Below, piece by piece: positions 18,144-29,025 of a stretch of DNA of 64,000 nucleotides. How positions within the stretch are numbered: position 1 is the first letter of the stretch; the number at the start of each line of letters is the position of its first letter. Under the pieces are notes generated by a model. The model made no database searches, was not told the DNA's origin, and worked only from the letters and a program-made list of their open reading frames with translations. Origin of the DNA: Xenorhabdus japonica (GTDB taxonomy: Bacteria > Pseudomonadota > Gammaproteobacteria > Enterobacterales > Enterobacteriaceae); contig NZ_FOVO01000001.1 of assembly GCF_900115195.1 (NCBI RefSeq), positions 62,001 to 126,000 on the forward strand, in the 5' to 3' direction. A program made the translations under genes and the position numbers.

Positions 18144-19403
18144 ATGATGAATGCCTTTTTCGTGAATATTTTCGTGAATGTGATAAAAAATCGGCGTGCC
18201 CATTGGGTGATGGCCTGTGTTTTGTCTTTCATGTTGAACCAGTTGGTTATGACAGCAGCAGCGGCTACGTTGTCGAATATTCATGTGAATAGTGGTCCAT
18301 CCAAGACCATAGTGACGTTGGAATTCGTTGGCGGGTATCCTGATTATCGATTCTTTCCTTTGCATTCTCCTGAACGAGTGGTGGTAGACATTCGGCAAGC
18401 CAGTAAAATTTCTGGATTGCCGATGCGTTTATCTGATCAGAATCTGGTAAAACTGGTACGTTCCAGTCAATCACCTGATGCACATCATCAACGGGTGGTG
18501 CTGGAGTTGGCACATAAGGCCACGACCATTTCCACGGTGAAACATGTTGGTAATAAATCGCAAGTAGTGATGACGTTGAAAGCCAATGGAGCAGGGATAA
18601 ATTCATCTGTATCCAATAAACACATTTCACAAAGTGAAAGTAAGTATTTACTTACAAATAATGCGCCAATGACGGGAAAAGAAATAGAACGCCGTACGGT
18701 TGTTATCGCCATTGATGCGGGGCACGGTGGACAAGATCCTGGTGCGATTGGGCAACGAGGGCTGAGAGAGAAAAACGTCACTAATAGCGTTGCCCGTAAA
18801 CTGGAAGCCCTTTTGCGTAATGATCCCATGTTTACGCCTGTATTGACGCGAAACGGCGATTATTTTGTCTCTGTGGCTGGGCGTTCTGAAGTTGCCCGTA
18901 AGCATAAAGCCAATATGCTGGTCTCGATTCATGCGGATGCAGCTCCTAATCACAGCGCCAGAGGTGCTTCTGTCTGGGTGCTCTCTAACCGTCGTGCAAA
19001 CAGTGAATTGGGGAATTGGCTGGAGCAGCATGAGAAACAATCGGAATTATTGGGAGGGGCGGGAAATGCCCTCGCCAATGGCACTGATCCTTATCTGAGT
19101 CAGGCGGTGTTGGATTTGCAATTTGGGCATTCCCAGCGGGTTGGCTATGACGTTGCTATGCAAGTGTTGAACCAGTTATCTAAAATTGGTTCCCTGCATA
19201 AGCGTACGCCAGAACACGCCAGCCTTGGCGTGTTGCGTTCGCCGGATATCCCGTCCATTTTAGTCGAAACGGGTTTTATCAGTAACTTGTCTGAAGAAGG
19301 GTTATTAGGTTCCAATCAGTATCAAGAAAAATTGGCACAAGCCATTCATTTGGGATTGCGTCACTATTTTCTGGCTAACCCATTACAGGCGGAGCCGAGA
19401 TAA
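18144..19403 (+). CDS. amiB: N-acetylmuramoyl-L-alanine amidase AmiB
   Basis: A periplasmic zinc amidase that splits septal peptidoglycan during division, activated by EnvC in E. coli. A signal sequence (hydrophobic core MACVLSFMLNQLVM, probable cut after TAAAA) is followed by an AMIN domain (TLSNIHVNSG onward) and the Amidase_3 domain. The zinc ligands are in AIDAGHGG, REKNVTNS, SIHADAAP and VETGFISN. No C-terminal LysM is seen. The frame is also open from ATG 18126, but AAGGA at 18129-18133 favours ATG 18144. Confidence 0.93.
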   Translation: MMNAFFVNIFVNVIKNRRAHWVMACVLSFMLNQLVMTAAAATLSNIHVNSGPSKTIVTLEFVGGYPDYRFFPLHSPERVVVDIRQASKISGLPMRLSDQNLVKLVRSSQSPDAHHQRVVLELAHKATTISTVKHVGNKSQVVMTLKANGAGINSSVSNKHISQSESKYLLTNNAPMTGKEIERRTVVIAIDAGHGGQDPGAIGQRGLREKNVTNSVARKLEALLRNDPMFTPVLTRNGDYFVSVAGRSEVARKHKANMLVSIHADAAPNHSARGASVWVLSNRRANSELGNWLEQHEKQSELLGGAGNALANGTDPYLSQAVLDLQFGHSQRVGYDVAMQVLNQLSKIGSLHKRTPEHASLGVLRSPDIPSILVETGFISNLSEEGLLGSNQYQEKLAQAIHLGLRHYFLANPLQAEPR

Positions 19404-19497
19404 ATAGGCTGTGCCAAAGTAACCAATGTATGTCTGTCAAAATAGGCTCGGTAGGTTCTAAATTGCGATAGGCTCTAAATTGTAAGTAAGGTTAAAT

Positions 19498-21498
19498 ATG
19501 GCTATCAAGATATTACCCCCGCAATTGGCAAACCAGATTGCTGCCGGTGAAGTGGTTGAACGTCCTGCTTCTGTAGTGAAAGAATTGGTGGAAAATAGCC
19601 TTGATGCCGGTGCAACCCGCATTGACATAGATATTGAACGGGGTGGCGCAAAGCTGATTCGGATTCGTGATAATGGCTGTGGCATTAGCCAGCAGGATTT
19701 GACTCTGGCATTGGCGCGCCATGCAACCAGTAAAATAGCTTCATTGGATGATTTGGAAGCGATTGTCAGTATGGGGTTTCGTGGGGAAGCTCTGGCTAGT
19801 ATCAGTTCTGTTTCAAGGCTGACATTAACTTCCCGCCCTGAAAGCCAGACAGAAGCGTGGCAATCTTATGCAGAAGGCCGTGATATGGAAGTCACGGTGA
19901 AACCTGCCGCTCATCCTGTGGGGACAACGGTTGAAGTGTTGGATCTGTTTTATAACACACCTGCCCGCCGAAAATTTCTGAGAACGGAAAAAACAGAATT
20001 TGGTCATATTGATGAAGTGGTGCGCCGGATAGCTCTGGCACGGTTGGATATCGCCATCAATCTGAATCACAATGGAAAATTGGTTCGCCAGTATCGTCCT
20101 GCTAAAGATGAGTCTCAGCATGAGAAACGCTTATTGGCCATTTGTGGGGCAGCGTTTGTGCAGCAGGCATTGGCGCTGTCATGGCAGCATGATTCGTTGT
20201 CTATTAAGGGTTGGGTTGCTGATCCTGTGAATGCCACGGCAATAAGCGATATTCAATATTGCTATGTTAATGGACGCATGATGCGGGATCGTCTGATTAA
20301 TCATGCGATTCGTCAAGCTTATCAGGACTTGATTCAGGGTGAACAACAGCCTGCTTATGTTTTGTATCTCGAAATCGATCCGCACCAAGTGGATGTCAAT
20401 GTGCATCCAGCCAAACATGAGGTACGTTTCCATCAGGCTCGCTTGGTGCATGATTTTATTTACCAAGGAGTGGCTGCGGTACTTAAACAACGCAGAGCAG
20501 GAGATGAGTTGGAGCTTGGCTGTCAAGAGACTGCTGCAAGCTGGGTGCCGGAAAACCGTCCTTCTGCGGGAGAAAACCATTTTCTCCGTAATCGTGTAAA
20601 TCGTGTAGTACAGGCAGATGCCGTATTTTCACAACATCATGAGCATCATGATGGCAGCAAGGATCATGGTGGCAGTGGCGCACAGCACATGCATCATGGG
20701 GAAAACTACCAGAAAAAGCAGGGTGAGTTGTACCAGAAGTTAATGCAGCTTTCACCGGAAGAAAAACGTCCGTTATTTCCAGAAAAAGATCAACGGGAAA
20801 GCACTCTTCTGAGAAAAGATATACCCAAATCGGAAAGAATTTCTCCATCACCGAGCGCGCCGGCTTCCAATCCGGCATCTGTTCCTGCTGCATCTGTCCT
20901 TACTACATCTATCCTTACTAGATCAGTGCAAGCAGGGCAGGGAAAATATAGTTTCGGAAAAGTATTGTGTATCTATGCAGGTTGTTATGCTTTGATCGAA
21001 TCCCCATTGGGAATTGGGCTGCTTTCTCTGCCAGTGGCTGAACGCTGGTTGAAACAGGCACAACTGACTCCGGGGGAGCAAGGGCTAAAATCTCAGCCGC
21101 TATTGATCCCACTGAAACTAGCTCTCAATCAGTCAGAAATGAATGTATTGAAGCAGAATAGTGACCTGTTAAAGACTTTTGGCATTGAATCGACAGTCAC
21201 GCATGGAAAAGTAACCATTCATGCGGTATCGTTGCCTTTGCGACAACAGAACCTGCCGAAACTCTTGCCGGAGCTGTTGGGTTATCTAGGGGAACAACCA
21301 GCGGCTTCTGCTGAGCAGGTTGCCATTTGGCTTTCCCGTCACGTGGGTAGCGAGCATGAAATGTGGAACGTCGCGCAAGCCGTCCAGCTTTTGGCTGATG
21401 TCGAGCGTCTTTGCCCTCAACTGGTGGGATCGCCACCGGATGGGTTATTACAGTTAATTGATCTACAAGCAGTGGTGGCACTTCTTAATCATGAGTGA
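19498..21498 (+). CDS. mutL: DNA mismatch repair protein MutL, long linker
   Basis: A 666-aa GHKL ATPase that links MutS mismatch recognition to MutH and UvrD. N-terminal motifs: [11 protein letters not shown] (Asn/Asp), [16 protein letters not shown] and a [19 protein letters not shown] block. The C-terminal dimerisation domain begins around residue 480 ([16 protein letters not shown]). The protein is about 50 residues longer than E. coli MutL (615 aa). The excess lies in the linker, which is histidine-rich ([15 protein letters not shown]) and then Ser/Pro/Ala-rich. The 3' end overlaps miaA by 8 bp. Confidence 0.95.
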   Translation: MAIKILPPQLANQIAAGEVVERPASVVKELVENSLDAGATRIDIDIERGGAKLIRIRDNGCGISQQDLTLALARHATSKIASLDDLEAIVSMGFRGEALASISSVSRLTLTSRPESQTEAWQSYAEGRDMEVTVKPAAHPVGTTVEVLDLFYNTPARRKFLRTEKTEFGHIDEVVRRIALARLDIAINLNHNGKLVRQYRPAKDESQHEKRLLAICGAAFVQQALALSWQHDSLSIKGWVADPVNATAISDIQYCYVNGRMMRDRLINHAIRQAYQDLIQGEQQPAYVLYLEIDPHQVDVNVHPAKHEVRFHQARLVHDFIYQGVAAVLKQRRAGDELELGCQETAASWVPENRPSAGENHFLRNRVNRVVQADAVFSQHHEHHDGSKDHGGSGAQHMHHGENYQKKQGELYQKLMQLSPEEKRPLFPEKDQRESTLLRKDIPKSERISPSPSAPASNPASVPAASVLTTSILTRSVQAGQGKYSFGKVLCIYAGCYALIESPLGIGLLSLPVAERWLKQAQLTPGEQGLKSQPLLIPLKLALNQSEMNVLKQNSDLLKTFGIESTVTHGKVTIHAVSLPLRQQNLPKLLPELLGYLGEQPAASAEQVAIWLSRHVGSEHEMWNVAQAVQLLADVERLCPQLVGSPPDGLLQLIDLQAVVALLNHE

Positions 21499-22432
21499 TT
21501 TAAAAACTCAACATCTGCCGACAGCCATTTTTATCATGGGGCCGACGGCCTCCGGGAAAACGGCATTATCGATCGCCTTGCGTCAGCATCTTCCTGTTGA
21601 ATTAATCAGCGTTGATTCTGCGTTGATTTATCGTGGAATGGATATTGGGACAGCAAAACCTTCCGCAGAAGAGCAGGCACTGGCACCTCATCGTTTGATC
21701 GATGTTCTTGATCCTGCCGAAGTTTATTCTGCGGCTGATTTTCGCCGTGATGCATTACAAGAAATGGCAGAAATCACCGCTGCTGGGAGAATTCCACTCC
21801 TGGTTGGTGGAACCATGCTATATTTCAAAGCCTTGCTGGAAGGATTATCGCCTTTGCCTTCTGCAGATCCAGAAATTAGGATTCAGATTGAGCAACAGGC
21901 GGCGGAACTTGGATGGAATGCATTGCATCGGCAATTACAGGAAATTGATCCGGTTTCTGCTGTAAGAATTCACCCTAATGATCCACAACGCCTTACTCGA
22001 GCACTGGAAGTTTTTCGGATTTCGGGTAAAACTTTAACGGAATTAACTGAAATATCAGGGGAAGTGCTGCCTTATAGAGTTCATCAATTTGCGATCGCGC
22101 CAGCAAATCGTGAAATTTTGCATCAGCGCATCGCGGCTCGTTTTGAACAAATGATCAAATCAGGGTTTGAAGATGAAGTGAAAGCGCTTTATGCTCGTAA
22201 GGATTTGCATACAGATTTACCCTCCATTCGTTGTGTTGGTTATCGTCAGATGTGGTCTTATCTTGCGGACGAAATATCTCATGATGAGATGGTTTATCGT
22301 GGTATCTGTGCGACACGCCAGTTGGCGAAGCGTCAGATCACGTGGCTCAGAAGTTGGAGCAATGTGACCTGGTTGGATAGCGATCAACCTAAACAAGCCT
22401 TAAATACAATCATGAAGGTTATTAGTACATAA
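21491..22432 (+). CDS. miaA: tRNA dimethylallyltransferase MiaA
   Basis: Transfers dimethylallyl to A37 of UNN-decoding tRNAs. The 313-aa protein has the P-loop [10 protein letters not shown], then [16 protein letters not shown] and the DFRRDAL block. ATG 21491 gives the family N-terminus; the frame is open further upstream only inside mutL. It overlaps mutL by 8 bp, implying coupled translation, and is followed by hfq. Confidence 0.95.
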   Translation: MSDLKTQHLPTAIFIMGPTASGKTALSIALRQHLPVELISVDSALIYRGMDIGTAKPSAEEQALAPHRLIDVLDPAEVYSAADFRRDALQEMAEITAAGRIPLLVGGTMLYFKALLEGLSPLPSADPEIRIQIEQQAAELGWNALHRQLQEIDPVSAVRIHPNDPQRLTRALEVFRISGKTLTELTEISGEVLPYRVHQFAIAPANREILHQRIAARFEQMIKSGFEDEVKALYARKDLHTDLPSIRCVGYRQMWSYLADEISHDEMVYRGICATRQLAKRQITWLRSWSNVTWLDSDQPKQALNTIMKVIST

Positions 22433-22540
22433 ATTCATTGATTGTGTACAATTGATCAGTACAAAGTATCATTTTTGAGTAGTTACTTTTTCGAACCAAT
22501 CGGTTCTTAGTTAAAAACAACAAAATAAGGAAAATATAGA

Positions 22541-22843
22541 ATGGCTAAGGGGCAATCTTTGCAAGATCCATTCCTGAACGCTTTACGGCGTGAAAGGGTC
22601 CCGGTTTCTATTTATTTGGTCAATGGCATCAAATTACAGGGTCAGATTGAATCTTTTGACCAATTTGTCATTTTACTGAAAAACACGGTTAGCCAGATGG
22701 TTTATAAACACGCCATCTCGACTGTTGTGCCTTCCCGTCCGGTATCTCATCATGGTAACAACCAGAATGCGCCGACTGGAGTTGGAAATTATCATGCTGG
22801 CACTAGCACAGCAGCACAACAAGAAAGTGATGGCGCTGAGTAA
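22541..22843 (+). CDS. hfq: RNA chaperone Hfq
   Basis: A 100-aa Sm-like protein that forms hexamers pairing small RNAs with mRNAs. Sm1 and Sm2 motifs are intact: [28 protein letters not shown] and [14 protein letters not shown]. The Gln8, Phe42, Tyr55, Lys56 and His57 positions of the proximal face are conserved. The C-terminal tail is Asn/Gly/Ala-rich and disordered-looking. A good AAGGAAAA site precedes it. The 108-bp gap after miaA holds two short inverted repeats (TGTAC/GTACA at 22445-22463 and GAACC/GGTTC at 22493-22506), possible promoter elements. Confidence 0.97.
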   Translation: MAKGQSLQDPFLNALRRERVPVSIYLVNGIKLQGQIESFDQFVILLKNTVSQMVYKHAISTVVPSRPVSHHGNNQNAPTGVGNYHAGTSTAAQQESDGAE

Positions 22844-22869
22844 ATCAGCGGCCGTGCCTGACGTAAATA

Positions 22870-22905
22870 AAACATAGGTAGGGAGACTTTACCTATGTTT
22901 TTTCT
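22870..22905 (+). terminator. Hairpin terminator between hfq and hflX
   Basis: A perfect 11-bp stem (22870-22880 with 22890-22900), a 9-nt loop, then TTTTTTC. It is likely a partial terminator within the superoperon. Confidence 0.75.
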
Positions 22906-22940
22906 TATTGGGTTTTTACTTAGCCTGAGGGGTTGCACCG

Positions 22941-24221
22941 TTGTTTGATCGTTATGAAGGCGGAGAGTTAGCCGTTCTGGTGCATGTTTTCTTCTCACAG
23001 GAAAAAGATACGGAAAATCTCAGTGAATTCGAGTCATTGGTAACTTCCGCAGATGTTTCTCCTGTGCAGATTGTAACGGGAAGCCGGAAGGCGCCTCATC
23101 CGAAATATTTTGTCGGAGAGGGCAAGGCAGAGGAAATTGCTGAAGCTGTCAAAAACAGTGGTGCAGATGTGGTGTTATTTAGCCATGCCCTTAGCCCTGC
23201 TCAGGAACGTAATCTTGAGCGCTTGTGCCAATGCCGTGTCGTTGATCGCACGGGAGTGATTCTGGATATTTTTGCCCAGCGGGCAAGGACACACGAAGGC
23301 AAGTTACAAGTCGAATTGGCACAATTGCGTCACTTGTCCACCCGTCTGATTCGGGGCTGGACTCACCTTGAACGCCAAAAAGGGGGAATCGGGCTGCGTG
23401 GGCCTGGAGAAACCCAGTTAGAAAGTGACCGCCGTATGTTGCGTGACAAAATCAAACAGATTTTGGGACGTCTCAACAAAGTAGAGAAACAGCGTGAACA
23501 GGGGCGTCAGGCACGCAATAAAGCCGATATCCCAACAGTTTCTCTTGTCGGTTACACTAATGCAGGGAAATCCAGTCTATTTAATAAAATAACTTCAGCT
23601 GAAGTTTATGCGGCTGATCAGCTTTTTGCTACCCTAGATCCGACATTGCGCCGGATAAGCGTGAATGATGTCGGTGCTGTTGTTTTGGCTGATACAGTAG
23701 GTTTTATCCGCCATTTACCGCATGATCTGATGGCTGCGTTCAAGGCGACTTTGCAGGAAACCCGGCAGGCGAGGTTGCTGTTGCATGTTGTTGATGCGGC
23801 AGATAATCGTCTTGATGAAAACATTATCGCTGTTGACAGTGTCCTTGAAGAGATTGAATCTCACGAGATTCCTTCGTTACTGGTGATGAATAAAATCGAT
23901 ATGTTGGAAGATTTTATTCCCCGTATTGATCGTGATGAAGAAAATCGGCCGATCAGAGTGTGGTTATCTGCACAAACCGGTGAAGGTATTCCCCTGTTAT
24001 TGCAAGCGTTGACCGAGCGTCTTTCAGGTGAAATAGCGCACTATAAATTGCATCTCCCACCTGAAGCAGGGCGTCTGCGCAGCCGCTTTTATCAGCTTCA
24101 GGCCATTGAATGCGAATGGATGGAAGATGATGGTCAGGTTGGTGTTGAAGTCAGGATGCCAATGGTTGATTGGTGCCGTTTGTGTAAACAAGAACCTAAT
24201 TTGCCAGACTATGTTGTCTGA
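22941..24221 (+). CDS. hflX: Ribosome-splitting GTPase HflX
   Basis: A 426-aa GTPase that rescues stalled ribosomes by splitting the 70S particle. The N-terminal HflX domain has GSRKAPHPKYFVGEGKAEEI and HALSPAQERNLERL; the linker helix carries QKGGIGLRGPGETQLE; the G domain has GYTNAGKSSL, DTVGF and NKID. The start is TTG 22941, as used for E. coli hflX (protein begins FDRY). It ends 320 bp before hflK, a much wider gap than in E. coli. Confidence 0.95.
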   Translation: MFDRYEGGELAVLVHVFFSQEKDTENLSEFESLVTSADVSPVQIVTGSRKAPHPKYFVGEGKAEEIAEAVKNSGADVVLFSHALSPAQERNLERLCQCRVVDRTGVILDIFAQRARTHEGKLQVELAQLRHLSTRLIRGWTHLERQKGGIGLRGPGETQLESDRRMLRDKIKQILGRLNKVEKQREQGRQARNKADIPTVSLVGYTNAGKSSLFNKITSAEVYAADQLFATLDPTLRRISVNDVGAVVLADTVGFIRHLPHDLMAAFKATLQETRQARLLLHVVDAADNRLDENIIAVDSVLEEIESHEIPSLLVMNKIDMLEDFIPRIDRDEENRPIRVWLSAQTGEGIPLLLQALTERLSGEIAHYKLHLPPEAGRLRSRFYQLQAIECEWMEDDGQVGVEVRMPMVDWCRLCKQEPNLPDYVV

Positions 24222-24400
24222 TTGATTGGCGCAAGACAACAAACAAGGTATCATTTTATCCGCCATTTCAGGGTACTTATCGTTATAGAGTAACAGAGAT
24301 GAAATGGCGGTGATGAAATGATTGTGCCAGAATTGCAGTGACAGGATTAGCACTGTCAAAGGTATCACCCAATAATATTGGTTGCTTACAAAAACGATGA
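24222..24400. other. Intergenic DNA upstream of the IS-like scar
   Basis: 179 bp between hflX and the candidate IS scar with no supported gene. With the scar, the hflX-hflK gap is 320 bp. hflK may therefore need its own promoter, or read-through past the hairpins. Confidence 0.4.
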
Positions 24401-24508
24401 AGTTCGTCGTTTCTGCCCTCTGAGGCCGCTGTCATACCTGTTAGGGACAGGCAGCTGCCTGTGAAGTGGGAAGCCTCACCCATTCGGGTGGAGAGCAGTC
24501 ACCTCTGA
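24401..24508 (+). mobile_element. Candidate IS200/IS605-family (TnpB-type) right-end remnant
   Basis: A 35-codon open frame ends with VIPVRDRQLPVKWEASP and then IRVESSHL. This resembles the C-terminal tails of IS1341-type TnpB proteins, which read through the right end. The DNA holds a perfect 16-bp palindrome (24447-24462) and a CACCC-ATTC-GGGTG hairpin (24477-24490), followed by GAGAGCAGTCAC, like the hairpin and guide-RNA scaffold at such element ends. No other tnpB sequence is present. It is probably a scar left by deletion; the family call rests on pattern memory. Confidence 0.5.
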
Positions 24509-24541
24509 AAAACCAGTAAAACTAAAAAGTGGAGCTAAAAC

Positions 24542-25753
24542 ATGGCGTGGAATCAGCCCGGTAATAACGGACAGGACCGCGACCCGTGGGGAAGCAGCAA
24601 TAATAATGGCGGCAACTCCAGCGGCAATAATAAAGGTGGTAGTAACCGCGGGGCAACTGATCTCGATGATCTGTTCCGTAAACTGAGCCAAAAACTCGGT
24701 GGTCTCGGTGGAAACAAAGGTGGGAATGGCTCTGAACAGAACTCTAAATTTGGCGGGCGTCTTATTGGTCTTGCCGTTGCTGCTGCAGTTGTTGTTTGGG
24801 TTGTAAGTGGTTTCTATACGATTAAAGAAACAGAACGTGGCGTGGTTACTCGATTGGGTAAATTCAGTCACCTTGTTCAGCCTGGCTTGAACTGGAAAAT
24901 GACGTTTATCGATCAAGTGCGAGCCGTTAACGTCGAATCTGTTCGCGATCTGGCAACATCTGGTGCCATGCTGACTTCGGATGAAAACGTTGTAGTAGCT
25001 GAAATGAACGTTCAATACCGTGTTACTGATCCGGTAGCTTATCTCTTCAATGTTACCAACCCCGATAATAGTCTTCGTCAAGCTACAGACAGTGCTGTCC
25101 GCGGTGTTGTTGGCAAACACTCAATGGAAACAAATCTGACGGAAGGGCGTACTGTTGTTCGTAACGATACTCAGAAGGTACTGGAAGAAACTATCCGTCC
25201 ATACAATATGGGTATTACGGTGGTCGATGTAAACTTCCAGACTGCTCGTCCGCCAGAAGCAGTTAAGGTTGCGTTCGATGATGTAATTGCCGCACGCGAA
25301 CAAAAGCAGCAAACCATTCGTGAAGCCCGTGCTTACGAAAACGAAGTACTACCTAAAGCGAGCGGTGAAGCACAACGTATTATTGAAGATGCCAGAGCTT
25401 ATAAAGTTAGCTCAGTATTGAATGCTAAGGGTGAAGTGGCAAGTTTTGCCAAAATCTTGCCTGAATATAAGGCAGCCCCGGAGATTACTCGCGAACGCCT
25501 GTATATTGAGGCGATGGAGCGTGTGTTGAGCAATACACGTAAAATCATTGCAAACGAGAAGAGTAACAACGTGCTGCTGTTGCCATTAGATCAAGCAGTG
25601 AATGATCAGACGCAAATGCAGCAAAAAGCATCCACTAACGCGGCGGTCAAGAAGGTGATTCATCAGAGTCAATCGACACAACGACCGGAATCGAATACTT
25701 ATAACAGTAGCGATAACTCGCGTGGTGATATGATTAGAGTAGGGAGACCATAA
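24542..25753 (+). CDS. hflK: FtsH modulator subunit HflK
   Basis: A 403-aa inner-membrane SPFH/band-7 protein with its bulk in the periplasm. With HflC it cages FtsH and controls access of membrane substrates. The N-terminal cytoplasmic tail of about 75 residues is Gly/Asn-rich (NNNGGNSSGNNKGG). It is followed by one transmembrane helix (LIGLAVAAAVVVWVVSGFY), the SPFH domain from TIKETERGVVTRLGKF, and coiled-coil repeats (AREQKQQTIREAR, GEAQRIIEDARAY). hflC starts 2 bp after its stop. Confidence 0.96.
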   Translation: MAWNQPGNNGQDRDPWGSSNNNGGNSSGNNKGGSNRGATDLDDLFRKLSQKLGGLGGNKGGNGSEQNSKFGGRLIGLAVAAAVVVWVVSGFYTIKETERGVVTRLGKFSHLVQPGLNWKMTFIDQVRAVNVESVRDLATSGAMLTSDENVVVAEMNVQYRVTDPVAYLFNVTNPDNSLRQATDSAVRGVVGKHSMETNLTEGRTVVRNDTQKVLEETIRPYNMGITVVDVNFQTARPPEAVKVAFDDVIAAREQKQQTIREARAYENEVLPKASGEAQRIIEDARAYKVSSVLNAKGEVASFAKILPEYKAAPEITRERLYIEAMERVLSNTRKIIANEKSNNVLLLPLDQAVNDQTQMQQKASTNAAVKKVIHQSQSTQRPESNTYNSSDNSRGDMIRVGRP

Positions 25754-25755
25754 TT

Positions 25756-26760
25756 ATGCGTAATTCATTAATTGTTGCGATTATCGCGGTATTGGTTGTT
25801 CTCTATTCATCAATCTTTATTGTGAAAGAAGGCGAGCGTGGCATTGTACTGCGTTTTAGTAAAGTTGTACGTGACGCAGAGAATAAACCGGTCATTTATG
25901 ATCCGGGCCTACATTTTAAAATTCCGTTTGTGGAAACAGTCAAAACACTTGATGCCCGTATTCAAACTATGGATATCAAGGCTGACCGTTTCTTGACACG
26001 TGAAAATAAAGACCTAATCGTTGACTCCTACTTGAAGTGGCGCATTAATGATTTCAGTCGTTACTATCTGGCAACAGGTAACGGTGATATTTCTCGAGCA
26101 GAAATGTTGCTGAGACGTAAATTCAGTGACCGTTTGCGTTCTGAAATTGGTCGTCTTAATGTAAAAGGCATTGTGACTGATTCTCGCGGTACTTTAACTA
26201 CAGATGTGCGCAATGCCCTGAATCAGGGAACTTATGAAGAAGGTGGGACAACGGATGCCGATAGTGAGATCGCATCTGCTGCTGCTTTGGTTGAAAAAGA
26301 GACGAAAAGCAAGCAACCAGACATTAACCCAAGCAGCATGGCTGCGTTAGGTATTGAGGTTGTTGACGTTCGTATCAAACAGATCAACCTGCCACAGGAA
26401 ATTTCAGAATCCATTTACCAGCGTATGAGTGCTGACCGTGAAGCAGAGGCTCGTCTTCTGCGTTCAGAAGGCTTGGAAGAAGCTGAGAAGATCAAAGCTA
26501 CTGCAGATAAAAAAGCAACTGAAATTAGGGCAGAAGCACAAAGTCAGGCATTGGCTTTACGTGGTGAAGGTGATGCAGAAGCCACTAAACTATTTGCTGA
26601 TGCGTTCAATCAGGATCCTGAGTTCTACTCATTTATCCGTAGCTTGCGTGCTTACGAGAAGAGCTTCAAAAATAATGATGTGATGGTACTCAGTCCAGAT
26701 AACGATTTCTTCCGTTATATGAAAGAGCCATCTAAGCAGCCTCATCATGCGAATGATTAA
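25756..26760 (+). CDS. hflC: FtsH modulator subunit HflC
   Basis: A 334-aa SPFH protein, partner of HflK. An N-terminal transmembrane segment (SLIVAIIAVLVVLYSSIFIV) precedes the SPFH domain (KEGERGIVLRFSKV) and an Ala/Glu-rich coiled coil (ADREAEARLLRSEGLEEAEK). It is tightly coupled to hflK (2-bp gap). E. coli has yjeT between hflC and purA; no equivalent ORF is visible here. Confidence 0.96.
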   Translation: MRNSLIVAIIAVLVVLYSSIFIVKEGERGIVLRFSKVVRDAENKPVIYDPGLHFKIPFVETVKTLDARIQTMDIKADRFLTRENKDLIVDSYLKWRINDFSRYYLATGNGDISRAEMLLRRKFSDRLRSEIGRLNVKGIVTDSRGTLTTDVRNALNQGTYEEGGTTDADSEIASAAALVEKETKSKQPDINPSSMAALGIEVVDVRIKQINLPQEISESIYQRMSADREAEARLLRSEGLEEAEKIKATADKKATEIRAEAQSQALALRGEGDAEATKLFADAFNQDPEFYSFIRSLRAYEKSFKNNDVMVLSPDNDFFRYMKEPSKQPHHAND

Positions 26761-26842
26761 GTGGTTTTGACAGGAAAATAGCCTTCAGTCACGTTAATTG
26801 ATAAAATAAATCTACAGCGACCAGCGTGTCTGGTCGTCTCCT

Positions 26843-26876
26843 AAGCCACTGTAAAAAAATATATAGTGGCTTTTTT
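26843..26876 (+). terminator. Terminator after hflC
   Basis: AAGCCACT pairs with AGTGGCTT across an A-rich 14-nt loop and is followed by a T run, 83 bp after the hflC stop. Confidence 0.8.
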
Positions 26877-27006
26877 GTATACTTTTTCCATTCCCAATAT
26901 TTACTTGGTAGTTCGTTTATATGACTAAACGAAATAACAGAAGTAACAAAAAATACTGAAAGGTGCTAAATGAGATGATAGAATCCATTTTTAAGCAACC
27001 GAGTGA

Positions 27007-28314
<1,308 letters not shown>

Positions 28315-28342
28315 TAGATAGATTAATCTTTTAAGTATACAT

Positions 28343-28366
28343 AACCGGGCTTAATGCCCGGTTTTT
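28343..28366 (+). terminator. Terminator after purA
   Basis: AACCGGGC-TTAAT-GCCCGGTT followed by TTTTG and another T run. Confidence 0.92.
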
Positions 28367-28561
28367 GTTTTTAGGAAATTGCCTTAGCTATTTTTATTTT
28401 TTATTTATTAAAGCAAAATAATAAGAGATAAATAAGCGAGTCTCCTGTTTTGCTTAATTTTTAAAATACCCACATAATGATGAGTAACTAACGAAAACCA
28501 ATAAACATATATTTTTTGGTTCCAAATAAATTCCGTTATATTCAGTCTCCCAGAGGTGAGT

Positions 28562-28981
28562 GTGCAGTTAACCAGTTTTACCGACTATGGATTGCGTGCC
28601 TTGATTTATATGGCTTCTTTACCAGAAGGCCAAATGACGAGTATTACAGAAGTTGCTGAAGTTTATGATATCTCACGTAACCATATGGTAAAGATCATCA
28701 ATCAACTGAGTCACTTAGGATTGGTGAATGCTGTCAGAGGAAAAAATGGCGGCATCAGTTTAGGTAAACCTGCCAACGAGATCAGAATTGGTGATGTGGT
28801 TCGCTCATTGGAACCGCTTTCATTGGTTAACTGTAGTGCCTGTCAAATCACGCCTGCATGTCGCTTAAAATCAGCCTTGAATCAAGCGGTAGAAAATTTT
28901 TTGGAAGAGTTGGATAAACATACTTTGGCCGATATGGTCAAAGACAATCGTCCCCTTTATCAATTGCTTTTGGTTAAGTGA
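28562..28981 (+). CDS. nsrR: Nitric oxide-sensing repressor NsrR, altered Cys spacing
   Basis: An Rrf2-family repressor whose iron-sulfur cluster reacts with NO, derepressing genes such as hmp. The N-terminal winged helix reads [16 protein letters not shown], with recognition helix [15 protein letters not shown] 28562 gives the E. coli-like N-terminus MQLTSF and uses the AGAGGTGAG site; GTG 28556 is also in frame. The three cluster cysteines fall at 91, 94 and 100 ([11 protein letters not shown]). The E. coli protein has 91, 96 and 102, so two residues between the first two ligands are missing. It is the first gene of nsrR-rnr-rlmB. Confidence 0.93.
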   Translation: MQLTSFTDYGLRALIYMASLPEGQMTSITEVAEVYDISRNHMVKIINQLSHLGLVNAVRGKNGGISLGKPANEIRIGDVVRSLEPLSLVNCSACQITPACRLKSALNQAVENFLEELDKHTLADMVKDNRPLYQLLLVK

Positions 28982-29025
28982 AGCAAGGGGATAAACAGCT
29001 TGCTGATGACAATAGAGGAATGACG

